64,000 nt of DNA from Rehmannia glutinosa (lineage: Eukaryota > Streptophyta > Magnoliopsida > Lamiales > Orobanchaceae): the NCBI GenBank assembly GCA_016081115.2, contig JABTTQ020001774.1:496001-560000 (forward strand), written 5' to 3'. The notes beneath the pieces are model-generated. The model was given only the letters and a program-made list of their open reading frames with translations, did not search any database and was not told where the DNA came from. This document shows positions 35,500 through 47,964 of this stretch, piece after piece. Both the position numbers and the translations under genes were made by a program. Every line of letters begins with the position of its first letter. The first letter of the stretch is position 1.

Positions 35500-37930
35500 C
35501 AAAGCTTTTGCTATTTTTGTTTTCCCGCCTAAATGCACCTGCTAAAAAAGAAAATTAATATTATTTTTAGTTAATGAAAAATGTGTATAATATTCAAGGA
35601 TGGAAATATAATATTCATAGTTGGAAATATAATATGCACGGATGGAAAATGTAAATCATTGACTTTTATAGACAATATTTTTGGTATGATTATCAAACTA
35701 ATTTAGGAATTGTTACAGTCTCATTATATTTGGAAAAAATTATATCATATCTCAGTTAATATTTTAAAACACAATGTTTATGTTAATTTGTGTAAACCAT
35801 TAATTATTTCCTTCATCTATATATAAAGAGAGACTATTCTCGAAATAGTAACCATAAAGTTTTTTCGCTCATTTTTTATTTCTAAAAACAATATATTTTT
35901 TGTTTTTCGCAATTAATAAATTATTTTTCCGGTTAAAATCAATTCCTTAATTTCTGGCTACCAAAGTAAATTCGCTTTTCAACATCAATTATATAATGTT
36001 TCTTTTGACTATATCTATAGATATTTATTTTACTTGCTGAGCACAAAAAGATATTGATTTTCAAGTAATTACGATTTTGGTAACCTTATAAAAATTATTT
36101 AATCGCAGCCCATGCATTAATGATTTGTATCTGTATTCCATAAATTCTCATATCATTATTAAAATTTCTTAAAAAATACTACTTACAGAATTTTATATTT
36201 CATATTATTCGTTACTTAAATTTTTTGATCCTACCAAACTTAATCAAATACAATATCATGCATAAATATTATATATATGAACAATATCAAAATACATATT
36301 GTTCTAATTTTATGTATAAACAACATTTAATTTTATTACTGGACTTAATTTGTTTGCTGATAAGTAATAAAAATTTTGTTATATTGTGTGAATCGAATTT
36401 ATTAAAGTTTCTAAAAATATTGTTGAATTACAATGAAATATAACACTACAACAGAGAATTTTTTAAAAAAGTTCAAAACTGAATAGTAATTTTATAAAAC
36501 TATTCAGAACTCATAATGAATTATAACATCACAACTGAGAATGTAATACAAATAAAAATAAACTAAAACAATAATTAAAAATTTGTAAAGCTCAGACACA
36601 AAAATAATAGAAAATATATAGTACATATACGGATGATTTATTTCCTTTATTACATAAAGATACGGTAGTCTATAAATAGTAGTCAAAATTACTTCCCGCC
36701 TGAAACATAGTTTAAAAGTAGCAATTTAGTTATGCGGTAAAAATATAATTTAGGTAAGTTTTAATATATCAATATATCATATAGAGACAAAATCTATATT
36801 TAATATATAAGAGTGAAAATTGGTAAATTTTGTGCCATTTACCCTATTTTTGGTAGATATAATTTTCTCTCTCTATATTTTACGTCTATACTCTATAATG
36901 TTGATTTGTGTTTATGATATATAAGATAAATATTATTTGCTTGCCAATTTTATAGTTTCTTAATTTTAAAAAATAACATTTTATTTTCTCAAAATGAATT
37001 TAGTACTTACTGAAAATCTGAAATCTAAAATTGGTTAAAATATTGCATGGATTATTGATCATGTTTTAAATTTATCCTTTCAATTTCAGTTTCAGGATTC
37101 AAAATTATATATTTACATTATGATACATATCTATATATTATATTTAGAAAATAATCAGTTGCATTAATTCTGCCTGAAATGTGTTAAAGATTGAAATCAT
37201 ATATATAATATATAATATTGTATGTATCTGTGTATTATAATTTAATAATTAATTCACCATATCAATATTGTCTGAAATATTCACATACAAGTTGATATTA
37301 TAAATGTATTCAAATTTGCATTATAAATCAATTTTAGATATAAAATAGATGTACACATATATTGAATTTGTAAAAAGACCAAATACCGTACGAATTTAAA
37401 CATTATTGTGTACATACTTTTTTTTGAATATATGATAAGTTAATACTTATTACATAAAAGAAATAATATTTGTTATATTATTATGTTATATTTATTTTTT
37501 AATATCAAACATAGAAGAATTATTGTTCATTCGTTTATGGTATAAGATAGTTTTCTTAAATAACCATGATTTGAGTAGAATTATATTGTTAATCAATCAA
37601 ATGGCACTCCAAGTTTATTTATTAAATTAATGTTTATAGTAATTTCTTGAATCTAATTTAATTTAGTTGTTGGAAATTTTAAATAGAACATATAATTTTT
37701 TAAATTTTAAACAACTACTTCATAGGTGCTCTTCATGTATTAAATTATTGTAATAACTATTATTTTATTATTCTTACATTATTTTGTTCGGTCAAGATGT
37801 GTTAACATGCACCACTTTTTTCCGTTCAAAGGACAGGGCAGTTTGGGTTTTGATATGCCCGCCTAGCCACACCCTATTACCATTCCCACAATATATTAAT
37901 TAATATAAAAAATATACAATATTTTATTAT
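35500..37930 (+). other. Helitron H5 interior without genes
   Basis: AT-rich sequence. Small open frames (for example 36225-36443) have no recognisable domain. I see no hairpin other than the 3' terminal one. Confidence 0.6.
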
Positions 37931-37963
37931 ATACATTCCGTGCATCGCACGGGTATTATACTA

Positions 37964-39534
37964 TGTAGGTCCCAAGGGGCGTAAGTAAGTTTTAGAAGGG
38001 GGGGTTGAATAAACCTTACCAACTTTTCGATTTTAGTCCTTTTAAAATATTACAGAGTTAATACACAACTAAGTCCTTAAGGGATAGCTAAGTTAGTTAA
38101 TCAGCAGAGTTAGCCACTCAACAGGCTCGATAGAGCTGTTGATAGAATAACTCAGTTGTTTAGTCTAAACCTTAACTTGGTTGTGAAGAGATTTTCAGCG
38201 GAAGACTTAACACCCTTGAATTTGATTTAACTTTGTTTTAACACTTGGTTTTAGCACTTTGTTATTTATCAGTTGGATAGCAAATTATCAGCAGATATAA
38301 AATATGTGTGCATGAATGTAAATATGCTGAAATATAAATGACACAAGTAAATTTTATAGAGGTTCGAAGATGGGGTAATTCTTTCTACCTCTCTTCTCCA
38401 ACTCTGGAAGAATCCACTAAGTAATGATCGAGTACAAAGTGGTTATCGGTCCAGAGACAAGTCTTGATCATGCGGTGACTTGCTCCTTGGACTCGATCTG
38501 GAGATGCCTTGGTCACACGGTGGCTTCTCGTCCGACTAAACTTCTTCACAGGGCGGCCTTTGCTACTTGACTTACTTTCTCAAGCTTCTTGGATTTGATC
38601 ACGAAGCCCTCCAATAACTTGAGATTGGTTCGACCTTGAACCTTCCTACAATCCTCCTTGGAAAGCAGACCCCTTTTGATTCTTAAAAAGTTTCCTCTTC
38701 AAAAGTTTGAAGTTGTCTTTCCTTCACAGCTTGGTGTTGGATCGATTTCCATCGAGATTTAGGCTTGAGGATTTTGCTTGAATAACTTGAGAATATTTGC
38801 AGGTTACAGTTTGAATATTGCTTGATCTCTCAGGTTTGCAAGGTTCAGGTAACCTTTTCTCAATGTGATTCCTCGGCCTTTTATAGTGAACTTTTCGAAA
38901 ATCTGCCCGTTGAAGAGATAGGCTGATTTTCAAAAGTCACTTGTGTTTGTTGGCTTGTCTTGTCGCAATCCTTGATGTTGACATTTCCTCGTATTTAATG
39001 TCTTGCAGCATTGCAGCGTCTCTGACACTTGGTGCAGTGTTTCGCATTGGTTTGTTCCTTTTGCACACAACTGGAACTAACACTTTATCTCTGACAACTT
39101 TAACAGGTTACTATTCTGAGTAACATTCTTGACTTTTACCAACAGATTTCACTCAGTTGTCTTGACTTGACTGCAGTCTTTTATTCCCTAGGTGACTTTG
39201 AGTTAGCTTCCAATCAATGGATGACTCATCTGTCACTTCAACTTGAGACTTGGCTTCTTGAGTTGACTTGACTGACTCTTCATACAGCTGTATCACAGCC
39301 GATACTCCTTCATCGAGTCCTTGATCTTCTTTCTTGGCCATACTCATTGTTCCTCATGAAGTCTTCACTTCGAGTCTTGATTGACTTCTTGTATTTCAGG
39401 GCATACCGACTTGACAAATTTTGTTCTTGTTTTCTATCTATTACAATACAAATTACAAAGAAAATGGGGTGCCAACTTTATAATCTAAGTTTTACATAGC
39501 ATTAATCAAAATCTAAACAATAAATTTTCCAATA
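37964..39534 (-). repeat. 3' LTR of Sirevirus-2 (left side)
   Basis: Starts TGTAGGTCCCAAGGGG on the plus strand and ends CCAATA, where the partner ends CCAACA. The adjoining CCCCCTTTTTGATGATGCC is the polypurine tract on the opposite strand. Few substitutions separate it from 50423-52003. Confidence 0.92.
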
Positions 39535-39560
39535 ATTTCCCCCTTTTTGATGATGCCAAA
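39535..39560 (-). other. Polypurine tract of Sirevirus-2
   Basis: On the minus strand GGCATCATCAAAAAGGGGGA abuts the LTR. The same GATGAT.CC(A)nGGGGGA signature occurs in Sirevirus-1 near 16895-16918. It primes plus-strand DNA synthesis. Confidence 0.85.
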
Positions 39561-39804
39561 ACTTAAAAACATTAATTAACATGTAAACAACACAGATACA
39601 TACAGACAATGCAGTAACAAAGAATGTATGCGTAGAATCAATCATTTTATTGATCATAGCATTCTTGTCCTTTACACAGCTGTTTACAGGTTGTATCAGA
39701 GCATAATCATATCTAAGCCAATTTCAAGCATCTATGCTAAGATACATAAATAGAGAGAGAAAATACAACAATATTTTATTGAATGTACAGATGATTTACA
39801 TACA

Positions 39805-40336
39805 TATGTATTTACAAAAGTAAAATACACAAAGGGCTAGCATCAACACTTCATCGTCTTCGATGCCTCCTCCTTTCCTCTTCAGCTCTATCGTCATCAG
39901 CTCTCTTTCTCTTCTTTTCTTCTTCAGCTGCTTTCTTCTTTTCATAAGCTCTCTTCGCAGCTTTTCATCTTTTCTTTTTCTTTCTTGCCTCTCTTGCCAC
40001 AGCTGATCTTGTCTTTTCTTTTCTTCTTCAATTCTCTTCACATATTTAGCATTCTTGTCCTTTACACAGATATGTATTTACAAAATTAAAATACACAAAG
40101 GGCTAGCAGCAACACTTTATCACCTTCGCTGCCTCCTCATTTCCTCTTCAGCTCTATCGTCATCAGCTCTCTTTCTCTTCTTTTCTTCTTCAGCTGCTTT
40201 CTTCTTTTCATAAGCTCTCTTTGCAGCTTCATCTTTTCTTTTTCTTTCTTGCCTCTCTTGCCACAGCTGATCTTGTCTTTTGTTTTCTTCTTCAATTGTC
40301 TTCACATATTCAGCATTCTTCCTAGCCACTTCCCGA
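39805..40336 (-). repeat. Tandem duplication (266-bp unit) at the end of the 3' ORF
   Basis: TATGTATTTACAAAA starts at 39805 and 40071, and each unit continues through the RKRADDD/EEKKRQDQLWQERQER coding stretch. GCATTCTTGTCCTTTACACAG is found at both 39658 and 40048, suggesting the duplication arose by slippage or recombination between short repeats. The right unit contains the natural stop of the frame (near 40120); the left unit is an extra, frameshifted copy beyond it. Confidence 0.88.
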
Positions 40337-43300
40337 TTGGCTACTGCATCATACCCAGCCCAGTAGATCCTTCCTTTCTTGCCTGGATCTACGTATTCAA
40401 TATTTTTGGGAAAAGGTCTAGGTCGAAACCTCTTCCTCCACCACTTCTTCCTTTTCCTCTGGGTGTATACTGTACAGGAGTCTTCTGTTTACCAGTTGAA
40501 TGGCTGCTGGTAGTCTGCTGCCTATCCGCTTCTTCACATAGCTTTAGACCCTTCTCCCAGTATAGATCCCAGGCTTGGGCTAATGGCATGTCCTTGAAAT
40601 AGCCTTCGGATTCAAGAGTTTGAATTTCTTCAACCGATCTTGGCTCGTTTCCGTCATCTGGAATGGCATCTTGGTCCTTTCCTACTGGAATGCCACCATA
40701 AGCTTTCAAGACTTCTAGTACACGGGCATCCATCTTCCTTTCAACCTCTTTCATCCCTGCTTCCACAATTTTTCTTTTCTCAGACATAGGCACAACAGAG
40801 TGTTGGAGCGGCAGAGTCACCGGAAGTTTGCTGATTATGCTAGCTGTGACATGACCTTGCTGAGGGGTTTCAACAAGCATTAAGGTCACATCCTTTGAGC
40901 TTTCCCCCTCAACAACTTTTCCCTTCTCCTTTCTATTCTCATCAGCTGTCTCCTTCTTCTTTTCAACAGTTGTCTCCTTCTTCGCAACAACTTTTTCTTC
41001 CTTCAAAATCCTCAGGTATTCTTCTTCCCCCTTTTTGGCATCATCAAAGGAGAGAGGAACCCCTGGAAACATCCCGGCAGGCATGAAGTCCAGTCGGTTG
41101 ATAGCTGAATTCTACTTGGAGTCTACTGCGGAGTATGCTGTTCAAAATTCCGAGCAGGTGGCTTTGGATTCGGCTACCGCCAGTTTCATTTCAACCATGA
41201 GAAGGTTGAATTTGGCATTCGTGTTCTCTTCCACACGCAGAAGTTCTTTGCGTTGAAATTCACGCAGCAGCTCCATCTTAGTGGTATGAGAGGCATACAT
41301 TCTATCAATGTTCGCTTGCATCCTCTGCTTCATGTCAGCATTGTCAGCGCCCCAGACCAGCATCTTGTATTGCAATGCTTTAAAATATCTAACTTGTTCA
41401 TATCGCATTGTACTCTGCTGTTGACACCACTCTCTGATTTGTGCCACAATCCCTCGCAAATCTGCTGTGAGGTTGGCATCCCTATTATCCAGCCGCATAT
41501 CTAGTGAAGCCTGGTGCCGTTCAATCTTCTCAATCTCTCCACATATTTTCTTAAAGACATCATGGATCTCAGCTGTTACCTCGGTTTCAGCTGGCATCCA
41601 AGCAACATCAAAATCAAAGTCTGCTCGAACAATGGAATCGGTGGGAGTTACTAGATCTGCTCAGATGTTGAAACGTCGCTGCTCATGGGTTGTTTCTTCT
41701 TCAAGGTCGGGTAGCTCAATCGAGAAAGGGAAAGTTTCTTCGAATGCATCATCACGCACATATGGTATTGATTCTACAGTTGTTCATGCTCCTGATGATC
41801 CTGGTTGAGTCGAGCCTGCTGTAGCTTTGGGAGCCTACACAGATGACTCGGTCTCAATTGGGCCTTGTTGAGTAGATTGGCCAGCTGACTGAGCCTCAGC
41901 TATCTTAACAGCTTCTTCGGCCTCAGTAGATTCTGCTAAATGAATTTCCTTGTCCTTAGCTGCTTTTTCAGCGTCATCGGAGGATGATAAAACCTGGGGG
42001 TTAGGTTCATCATCTAAGTTAAAAGTTTGACGAGCAGCTTTGAATTCTGGCTTACTCGTACTTGGAAGAACATCCTCAGCTGAGTCCTTTACAGCAGGGG
42101 TAGACTCAGCTTCATCTTCAGATCCCAAGAATGTTCTGGGAATCATGACGAGCACTGATTTCCTCTTCTGAGTCAGCAATGATGACTTGAGGGATGCTCT
42201 TTTCTCCTTGATTTTTACCCAGGGAAGTCTCAACCTCATTTGGGCCTTCAATACCTCCAGCAGTCTCAACTGCTAGTGAGGTCTTCGGCAATCCCTTCGA
42301 CAGACGCAACTGTCTTAGGGTCTTGGACATTGGCATCCAAAGGAGTCTCAACCCCTTGGATTGCACTTTCAGTGCCCAGAGTGTTAATTCCCAGGGTAGT
42401 TCCATCCTTTTCCTCGACTACAACAGCAGCGTCCTTAGCCTGCAAAGCAGTTGTCACTTCAGCTGGGACAGACTCAAAATGAGAGTGAGTGTGTTCTAGA
42501 GTTCCAGTGAAAGGACATATGTTTGCCTTCTCCAGTGCATGGGCTTGCTCTTCAGCTTTGTCTTTCTCGTCCGCCTTTATGATATGGAGGATGTCCATGC
42601 AATTCTCTTCATCAAAAGCCTATCGTGCAGTGGTAATCCCTAGGAATTGCATTAATTCCTCTTCCTCTTCTATAAATTCAGGGCGTTCGAACTGCACCCT
42701 GGAGTTGCTTAGCTTCCATGCCCTCCATTCATGCAGACGGCGCTGAATATCTGGATATACAGGTGAGTACATGATGACATCATCATCATCATCTTGTTCT
42801 TGTCCTTCCTTTTCGGGAATGGAAGGTAGCATACTCTGCTGCTCTTCTTCTTCAGCAGCATCTGGGACGGTGGAGACACAACCCTTTCAGCAGGGGATTC
42901 TCATTGTCTCGCCGCTTCTTCCTCCTCGTTGTTCTATCCATATATTTGGGTCTTCTATGTGCTCTCACGATCACCTTGATGAGACTTGGCTATTTCGTCA
43001 ATGATTTCGAGACCGCACTTCCTCAGCGAGTCTCGGGGTTTTCTCCGGTGAGTTGCGGACTAATTTTGTCTTCTCAAGCTCTGAAAGCTTGGAGATTCTC
43101 TTCCTTCTCTTAGTCCTTACCAGAGGAATATCTGGTTTGGATTCCTCCTTTTCAGGTACCGTGGCGTCAGGGGCCGGAGCATCTTTCTTGGTTGGAGGAG
43201 CTGCCTTTCTTGGCTTGGTAGTCCTCTTCTTTCTGATGGCCGGAGAAGGTATTTGGGCTTCCTTCTCCGCCTCGGCTACATGGGCAGGAGACACGGCTGC

Positions 43301-44221
43301 TCGGGCAGGTGACTTGGCTGCGGGGGCAGGGGCGTCCTTCTTCTTTATTGTAGGGGCAACTTTTTTCTTTGCAGCTGCAGGGGCAGCTTTCTTCTTTGGA
43401 GAGGAGGCAACAGTTGTTTCCTCGGGATCAGCTGATTCCCCCTCACTTGTGTCCGTCCTCTTCGCATGGGCTCTCTTCTGGGCTCCAAAAAGGTTAGCCC
43501 TGAACATCCTCTTGTTTACATGGAAGGGCTTTCCATGTTGAAGGGGAATGCCCTTAACTTCCATTAAATGCCCAATCACTAAGCCATAGCCTAGTGATCC
43601 TCCAAAGGATCCATCTTCCTTGAAAGATTTATTCACAACGTTCTGGCAGAGTCTGTTGTACACGAACTCAGCCCAGTTAACTTTCTTTCCTTGCATGATC
43701 GCAGCCATGAAGATCAGCTTAGTCTTTGACAGTTGATTGAAACTGCCAAACTTCATATCCACACATTTTGAAACGACATCCATCAGCTTGTGATAGTCGT
43801 CCTTCAGCAACTTCTTCTGAGCTGTGTAGATGACTTTCGCAGCACACTCCGGTTTGGCTACTTCTTTCCATGCAGCAACCAAGTTGACATCAGCTTAGTA
43901 TATTTCCGGCGTGGCCTCCGACGGCAATAGGCAGTGCTCCGCAAGGTCCTTAACAGTAATCATGATGTCCTTGTGGTGGACGAAGGACTTGATACCTTCG
44001 TCCTGTACCTCGGCATTCACATAGAACTGTGCCACCTCTTTCAGGTAGGTGTGCGAGTACTCCAACGTAAGTAAAAGTTTTAGACCGGCCTTTTCCAGCA
44101 TATCAGCTATCTTCTTCACTAGGATTTCATCGGAACCCTGCTTTATCATTCCTTCGAAAACCACAGAGGAGTCTGAGTGGATTTGCTTTGATAACTTTGC
44201 AAAATCGATCTTCGGTGCCAT
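40120..44221 (-). pseudogene. Extra 3' ORF of Sirevirus-2 (plant-transposon-protein domain, coiled coil)
   Basis: Starting at ATG 44221 (MAPKIDFAKL) the frame runs to 42998 with one TAA near 43895, then continues in pieces 42832-42620, 42598-42266, 42269-41835, 41597-41142, 41084-40389 and 40329-40120 with frameshifts between. The N-terminal 250 residues (AQFYVNAEVQDEGI, IMITVKDLAEHCLLP, WAEFVYNRLCQNVV, GLVIGHLMEVKGIPL) resemble the putative plant transposon protein domain found in other elements. A basic Ala/Pro/Lys-rich linker, acidic Glu-rich regions and a C-terminal charged coiled coil (KRQDQLWQERQERKRKDE) follow. No signal peptide or membrane segment is seen, so it does not look like an envelope protein. 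It may act with Gag or chromatin; function is unknown. Confidence 0.7.
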
Positions 44222-44774
44222 TTTTAGAAGTTTCTTCCGATTGAATCTTGGTGAACTGCTTTGAGAACTTGTAGGGTTTTCGAGAGAGAAAAACTTGCTT
44301 TCTTTTGCTTGGGAAGATGAATAGTTTCGGAAAAGTGTGTGAGAGAAGATTGAAAACCGTATATAAGGGTTATGAAACGACAGGCTTTTGGATTTTGAAA
44401 GTTGATCAAGATCAACGGCTAGATTTAGCACGTCACACTGCATTTAATTGCTCGCATTTAATGCGGCAACATTTATATCCAATCATATGCTTCTTGTGCG
44501 ACTTTGATTGTACCCATCATTATTATTTGACGTCATCCTTAAAAACATTCCCGCTCATTAAAAACGACTGCGTTTTTGTCACTTAGCTCATAAATGACTC
44601 AGCTTACTCCACAAGTGACTCAACTCTTCTTCTCTCCTTTCGTAGGACGACTCAGCTGTCAGCTAACTCGATACAGCTGACTTTCCGATACGGCTGATTC
44701 CTTGGCTGATTCATAAGATTTGTTCTATTTTCATCTTTTCACGTTCCATCTTTTCTCATTGAGTCTTTTGAGTG

Positions 44775-46418
44775 TCAACCCAGCTCAGTTAACTCTAGCT
44801 CATGCTTAAGCTCTTCAAATCTTGATTCACATAGGGGTTTGGTGAATATGTCAGCTAACTGTTTATCAGTTGAGATATATTCCAAAGTGATGTCTTTCTT
44901 TTCAACATGATCTCTTATAAAATGATATCTGACATCAATGTGCTTTGTTCTTGAATGCAACACAGGATTCTGAGTTATTGCAATAGCACTTGTGTTATCA
45001 CACATAATTGGAATCTCTTTTTCTTCAATTTCATAGTCTCTCAGCTATTGTCTCATCCATAAGACTTGGGCACAACAGCTGCCCACAACGATGTACTTTG
45101 CTTCAGCTGTGGATGTGGCTATTGAGTTTTGCTTCTTGTTAAACCAGGAGACCAATATGTTTCCAAGCATTTGACATGAACCTGAAGTACTCTTCCTGTC
45201 AACTCTACATCCAGCATAGTCAGAGTCTGAGTAATCAATAAGCTTGAATCCACCTTCCTTTAGATACCATAAGCCAACTTCTTGGCATCCCTTCAAATAT
45301 CTTAGGATTCTCTTAGCTGCAGTCATATGACTTCCTTTTGGTGCAGATTTAAATCTTGCACATACACCTACTGCAAAGGTGATGTCTGGCCTGCTTGCTG
45401 TTAGATAGAGCAGTGATCCAATAAGTGCTCTGTATCTTGTTTGATCTATAGCCTTACCATCTGCATCCATGTCCATCTTAACTAATGTATTCATTGGTAT
45501 TTTCACAGAAAACTTATCTTCCATACCAAATTTCTTCATTAAATCTCTTGTGTACTTTGTTTGACTTATGAAGGTTCCATCCTTCAGCTGTTTAACTTGA
45601 AGTCCTAAGAAGAATGTCAGCTCTCCCATCATGCTCATTTCAAATTTGCCTTGCATGAGATTTGAGAACTTATCACACAGCTCTTTATTTGTGGATCCAA
45701 AGATGATGTCATCCACATATATTTGAACAAGCAGTATACTCTCCCCATCTTGAATTCTGAAGAGTGTTCTGTCTACTTTGCCTTTGGTAAATCCATTGTC
45801 AGTTAGAAATTGAGACAATGTGTCATACCATGCTCTAGGTGTTTGTTTCAATCCATATAGAGCTTTCTTGAGCTTGTACACCTTATCTCCAATGGTCTTC
45901 TGCTCAAAGCCTGGAGGTTGCTCAAGATAGACTTCTTCTTCCAACAATCTATTTAAGAATGCACTTTTCACATCCATTTGATATACAATGAAGTTTTTGT
46001 GTGCAGCATATGCAAGAAACATCCTTATTGCTTCTAGTCTTGCAATAGGAGCAAATGTTTCATCAAAATCTATTCTCTCTTCTTGGCAATACCCTTTGCC
46101 TACCAATCTTGCTTTGTTTCTTACCACAGATCCTTCCTCATTCATCTTGTTTCTAAAAACCCATTTTGTGCCAATGACATTTTGATGTGTTGGTCTTTGC
46201 ACCAATTCCCATATTTTATTCCTTTCAAATTGATTCAGCTCTTCTTGCATGGCTTGAATCCAATGTGTGTCTTCCAATGCTTGGGACACATCTTTTGGCT
46301 CTATTTGGGAAATAAAACAAGTGAACATTGCTTCTTGTTGAGCTCTGGATCTGGTTCTTACACCATCTCTCACATCTCCAATGACTAGCTCTCGTGGATG
46401 GTCTCTCAGCCATCTCAC
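44775..46418 (-). pseudogene. Sirevirus-2 reverse transcriptase and RNase H (one stop)
   Basis: Frame 46418-45045 is open for 457 codons: WELVQRPTHQNVIGTKWVF, KARLVGKGYCQEERIDFDE, YQMDVKSAFLN, YGLKQTPRAWYD, and catalytic YVDDIIFGSTN near 45700-45730. RNase H follows with DYSDSDYAGCRVDRKSTSG and STAEAKYI. A single TAG after LWMRQ (45045-47) separates it from 45005-44775 (CDNTSAIAITQNPV, RTKHIDVRYHFIRD, ADIFTKPL). Apart from that stop the domain looks complete. RT-RNase H copies the element RNA into DNA. Confidence 0.93.
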
Positions 46419-46639
46419 ATCAGGTTGAAGTAAATCAGCTGGGTTCAGTCGTCTTGCAGTTGTGTTGTCTTATGCAGCTCTTTCATTATCATTCAGTTGC
46501 AGATTTTCCAGCTGTCTTTGAGACTCAGCTGTCTCATCTTCATCTTGGTTGATTGCTCCAGCTTCAGCTTCAACATAGGGACTCTTCTGCATAGTTGGTT
46601 GATTCAGAGTATCAACTAACTCTTCGATATCTTCTCCAT

Positions 46640-47960
46640 TCACATTGGGCTCATCAAAAACACATGAATAGACTCTTCTGTGACCATAGTCCTCTTGTTC
46701 AGCACTCTATAGGCTTTACTTTCAGCTGAGTATCCCAAAAAGATACCTTCATCAGCTTTAGCATCAAAAGCCTTTAGATTATCTTTGCCATTGTTGTGGA
46801 TAAAGCATTTATATCCAAATATTCTAAAATACCCAACATTTGGCTTTCTCCATGTCCATATTTCATAGGGAGTCTTTGTCAGCTGTCTATTAATCATGCA
46901 TCTATTTTGAGTATAGCATGCAGTGTTTATAGCTTGACCCCCCAAAATCTTTTAAGCGATCCGGCTTGAGCTAACATGGTCCTTGCGAGCTTCCTTGAGA
47001 GTTCTGCTTTTCTCCTTTATGCTACTCCATTCTCTTTGTGGAGTCCTTGTCTGAGATAATTCATGAGCAATACCATTTTCAACACAATCATCGAGTTATT
47101 ATCCCATTGACAAACTCGGTTCCTCTATCAGACCTTATCTTTATAATGGTTTGACTCTTCTCATTTTGAACTCTTCTCATCAGCTGAGGTAACTTCTGCA
47201 AGGTTTCCTTCTTTTTGCACATAAAGATTGTCCATGTATATCTTGAATAATCATCCACCACCACTAAAGTGTATTTATTTCCACTTATGCTGGTTGGTTC
47301 AACGGGACCAAATAAATCCATGTGCAGCAGATGCAGTATCCTTGTTGAAGAAGGACTATGCTTCTCTTTGAATGATGATTTGATCTGTTTTTCCATCTGC
47401 CATGCATCACAAACACTCTCCTTCTTGTACACTGAGTCTGGTAAACCTTCCACAAGATGACTCCTTGCAAGCTTGTTGATTATCTTGAAATTCAGATGAC
47501 TCGACTTCTTGTGCCCTGACCAACTTGATTGATTCGGTTGTACTCTTTCTTTTGCTGGAGACAAGTGCTTGGTGTGGCAGTAGACTAGTCTACCACATAC
47601 ATATTCTTTTGTCTGGATCCTTGCAACACTATTTCATTTGATTCAGTATCTTTAATTTGCCACACTCCCATATTGAATCTAATATTATAGCCCTTGTCAC
47701 AGAGTTGGCTGATGCTTAACAAGTTGAAGTTGAGACCTTAAACATATGCAACATCTGTGATTTCTAATCCATTTTTCTTGATGGATCCAGTGCCTCTTAT
47801 TTCCCCTGGAGCTTCATTTCCTCCAAATATGACTTTTGCGCCTCTAATCTCCTTGAATTTTGACAGATTTTTCTTGTTTCTGTCGTCATGTGTCCGGAAT
47901 GACCACTATCCATGTACCAGGTTCCTTGGCATTCAGTTGTTCCTTGAACCTGCAATCAAG
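46640..47960 (-). pseudogene. Sirevirus-2 protease and integrase, frameshifted
   Basis: Protease: WYMDSGHSGHMT near 47920-47890, giving the catalytic Asp-Ser-Gly. Integrase: a zinc-binding start (SSHLN ... CDAW) in frame 47564-47088, Asp in LLHMDLFGPV, Asp in IRSDRGTEF, then a frame change with the Glu region (near 47000-47040) in another frame. The C-terminal part is in 46945-46640 (TPYEIWTWRKPNVGYFRIFG, DEGIFLGYSAESKAYRVLN). Several frameshifts make it inactive. Integrase inserts the cDNA into the host genome. Confidence 0.85.
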
Positions 47961-47964
47961 GAAA

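Noticed and set aside
43053..43541. 162-codon plus frame with hydrophobic Ala/Phe-rich composition
   Set aside because: Antisense shadow of the Ala/Pro/Lys-rich part of the 3' ORF.
40120..44221. Envelope-like protein in Sirevirus-2
   Set aside because: No signal peptide, no membrane segment, highly charged composition; called a plant-transposon-protein-type frame instead.
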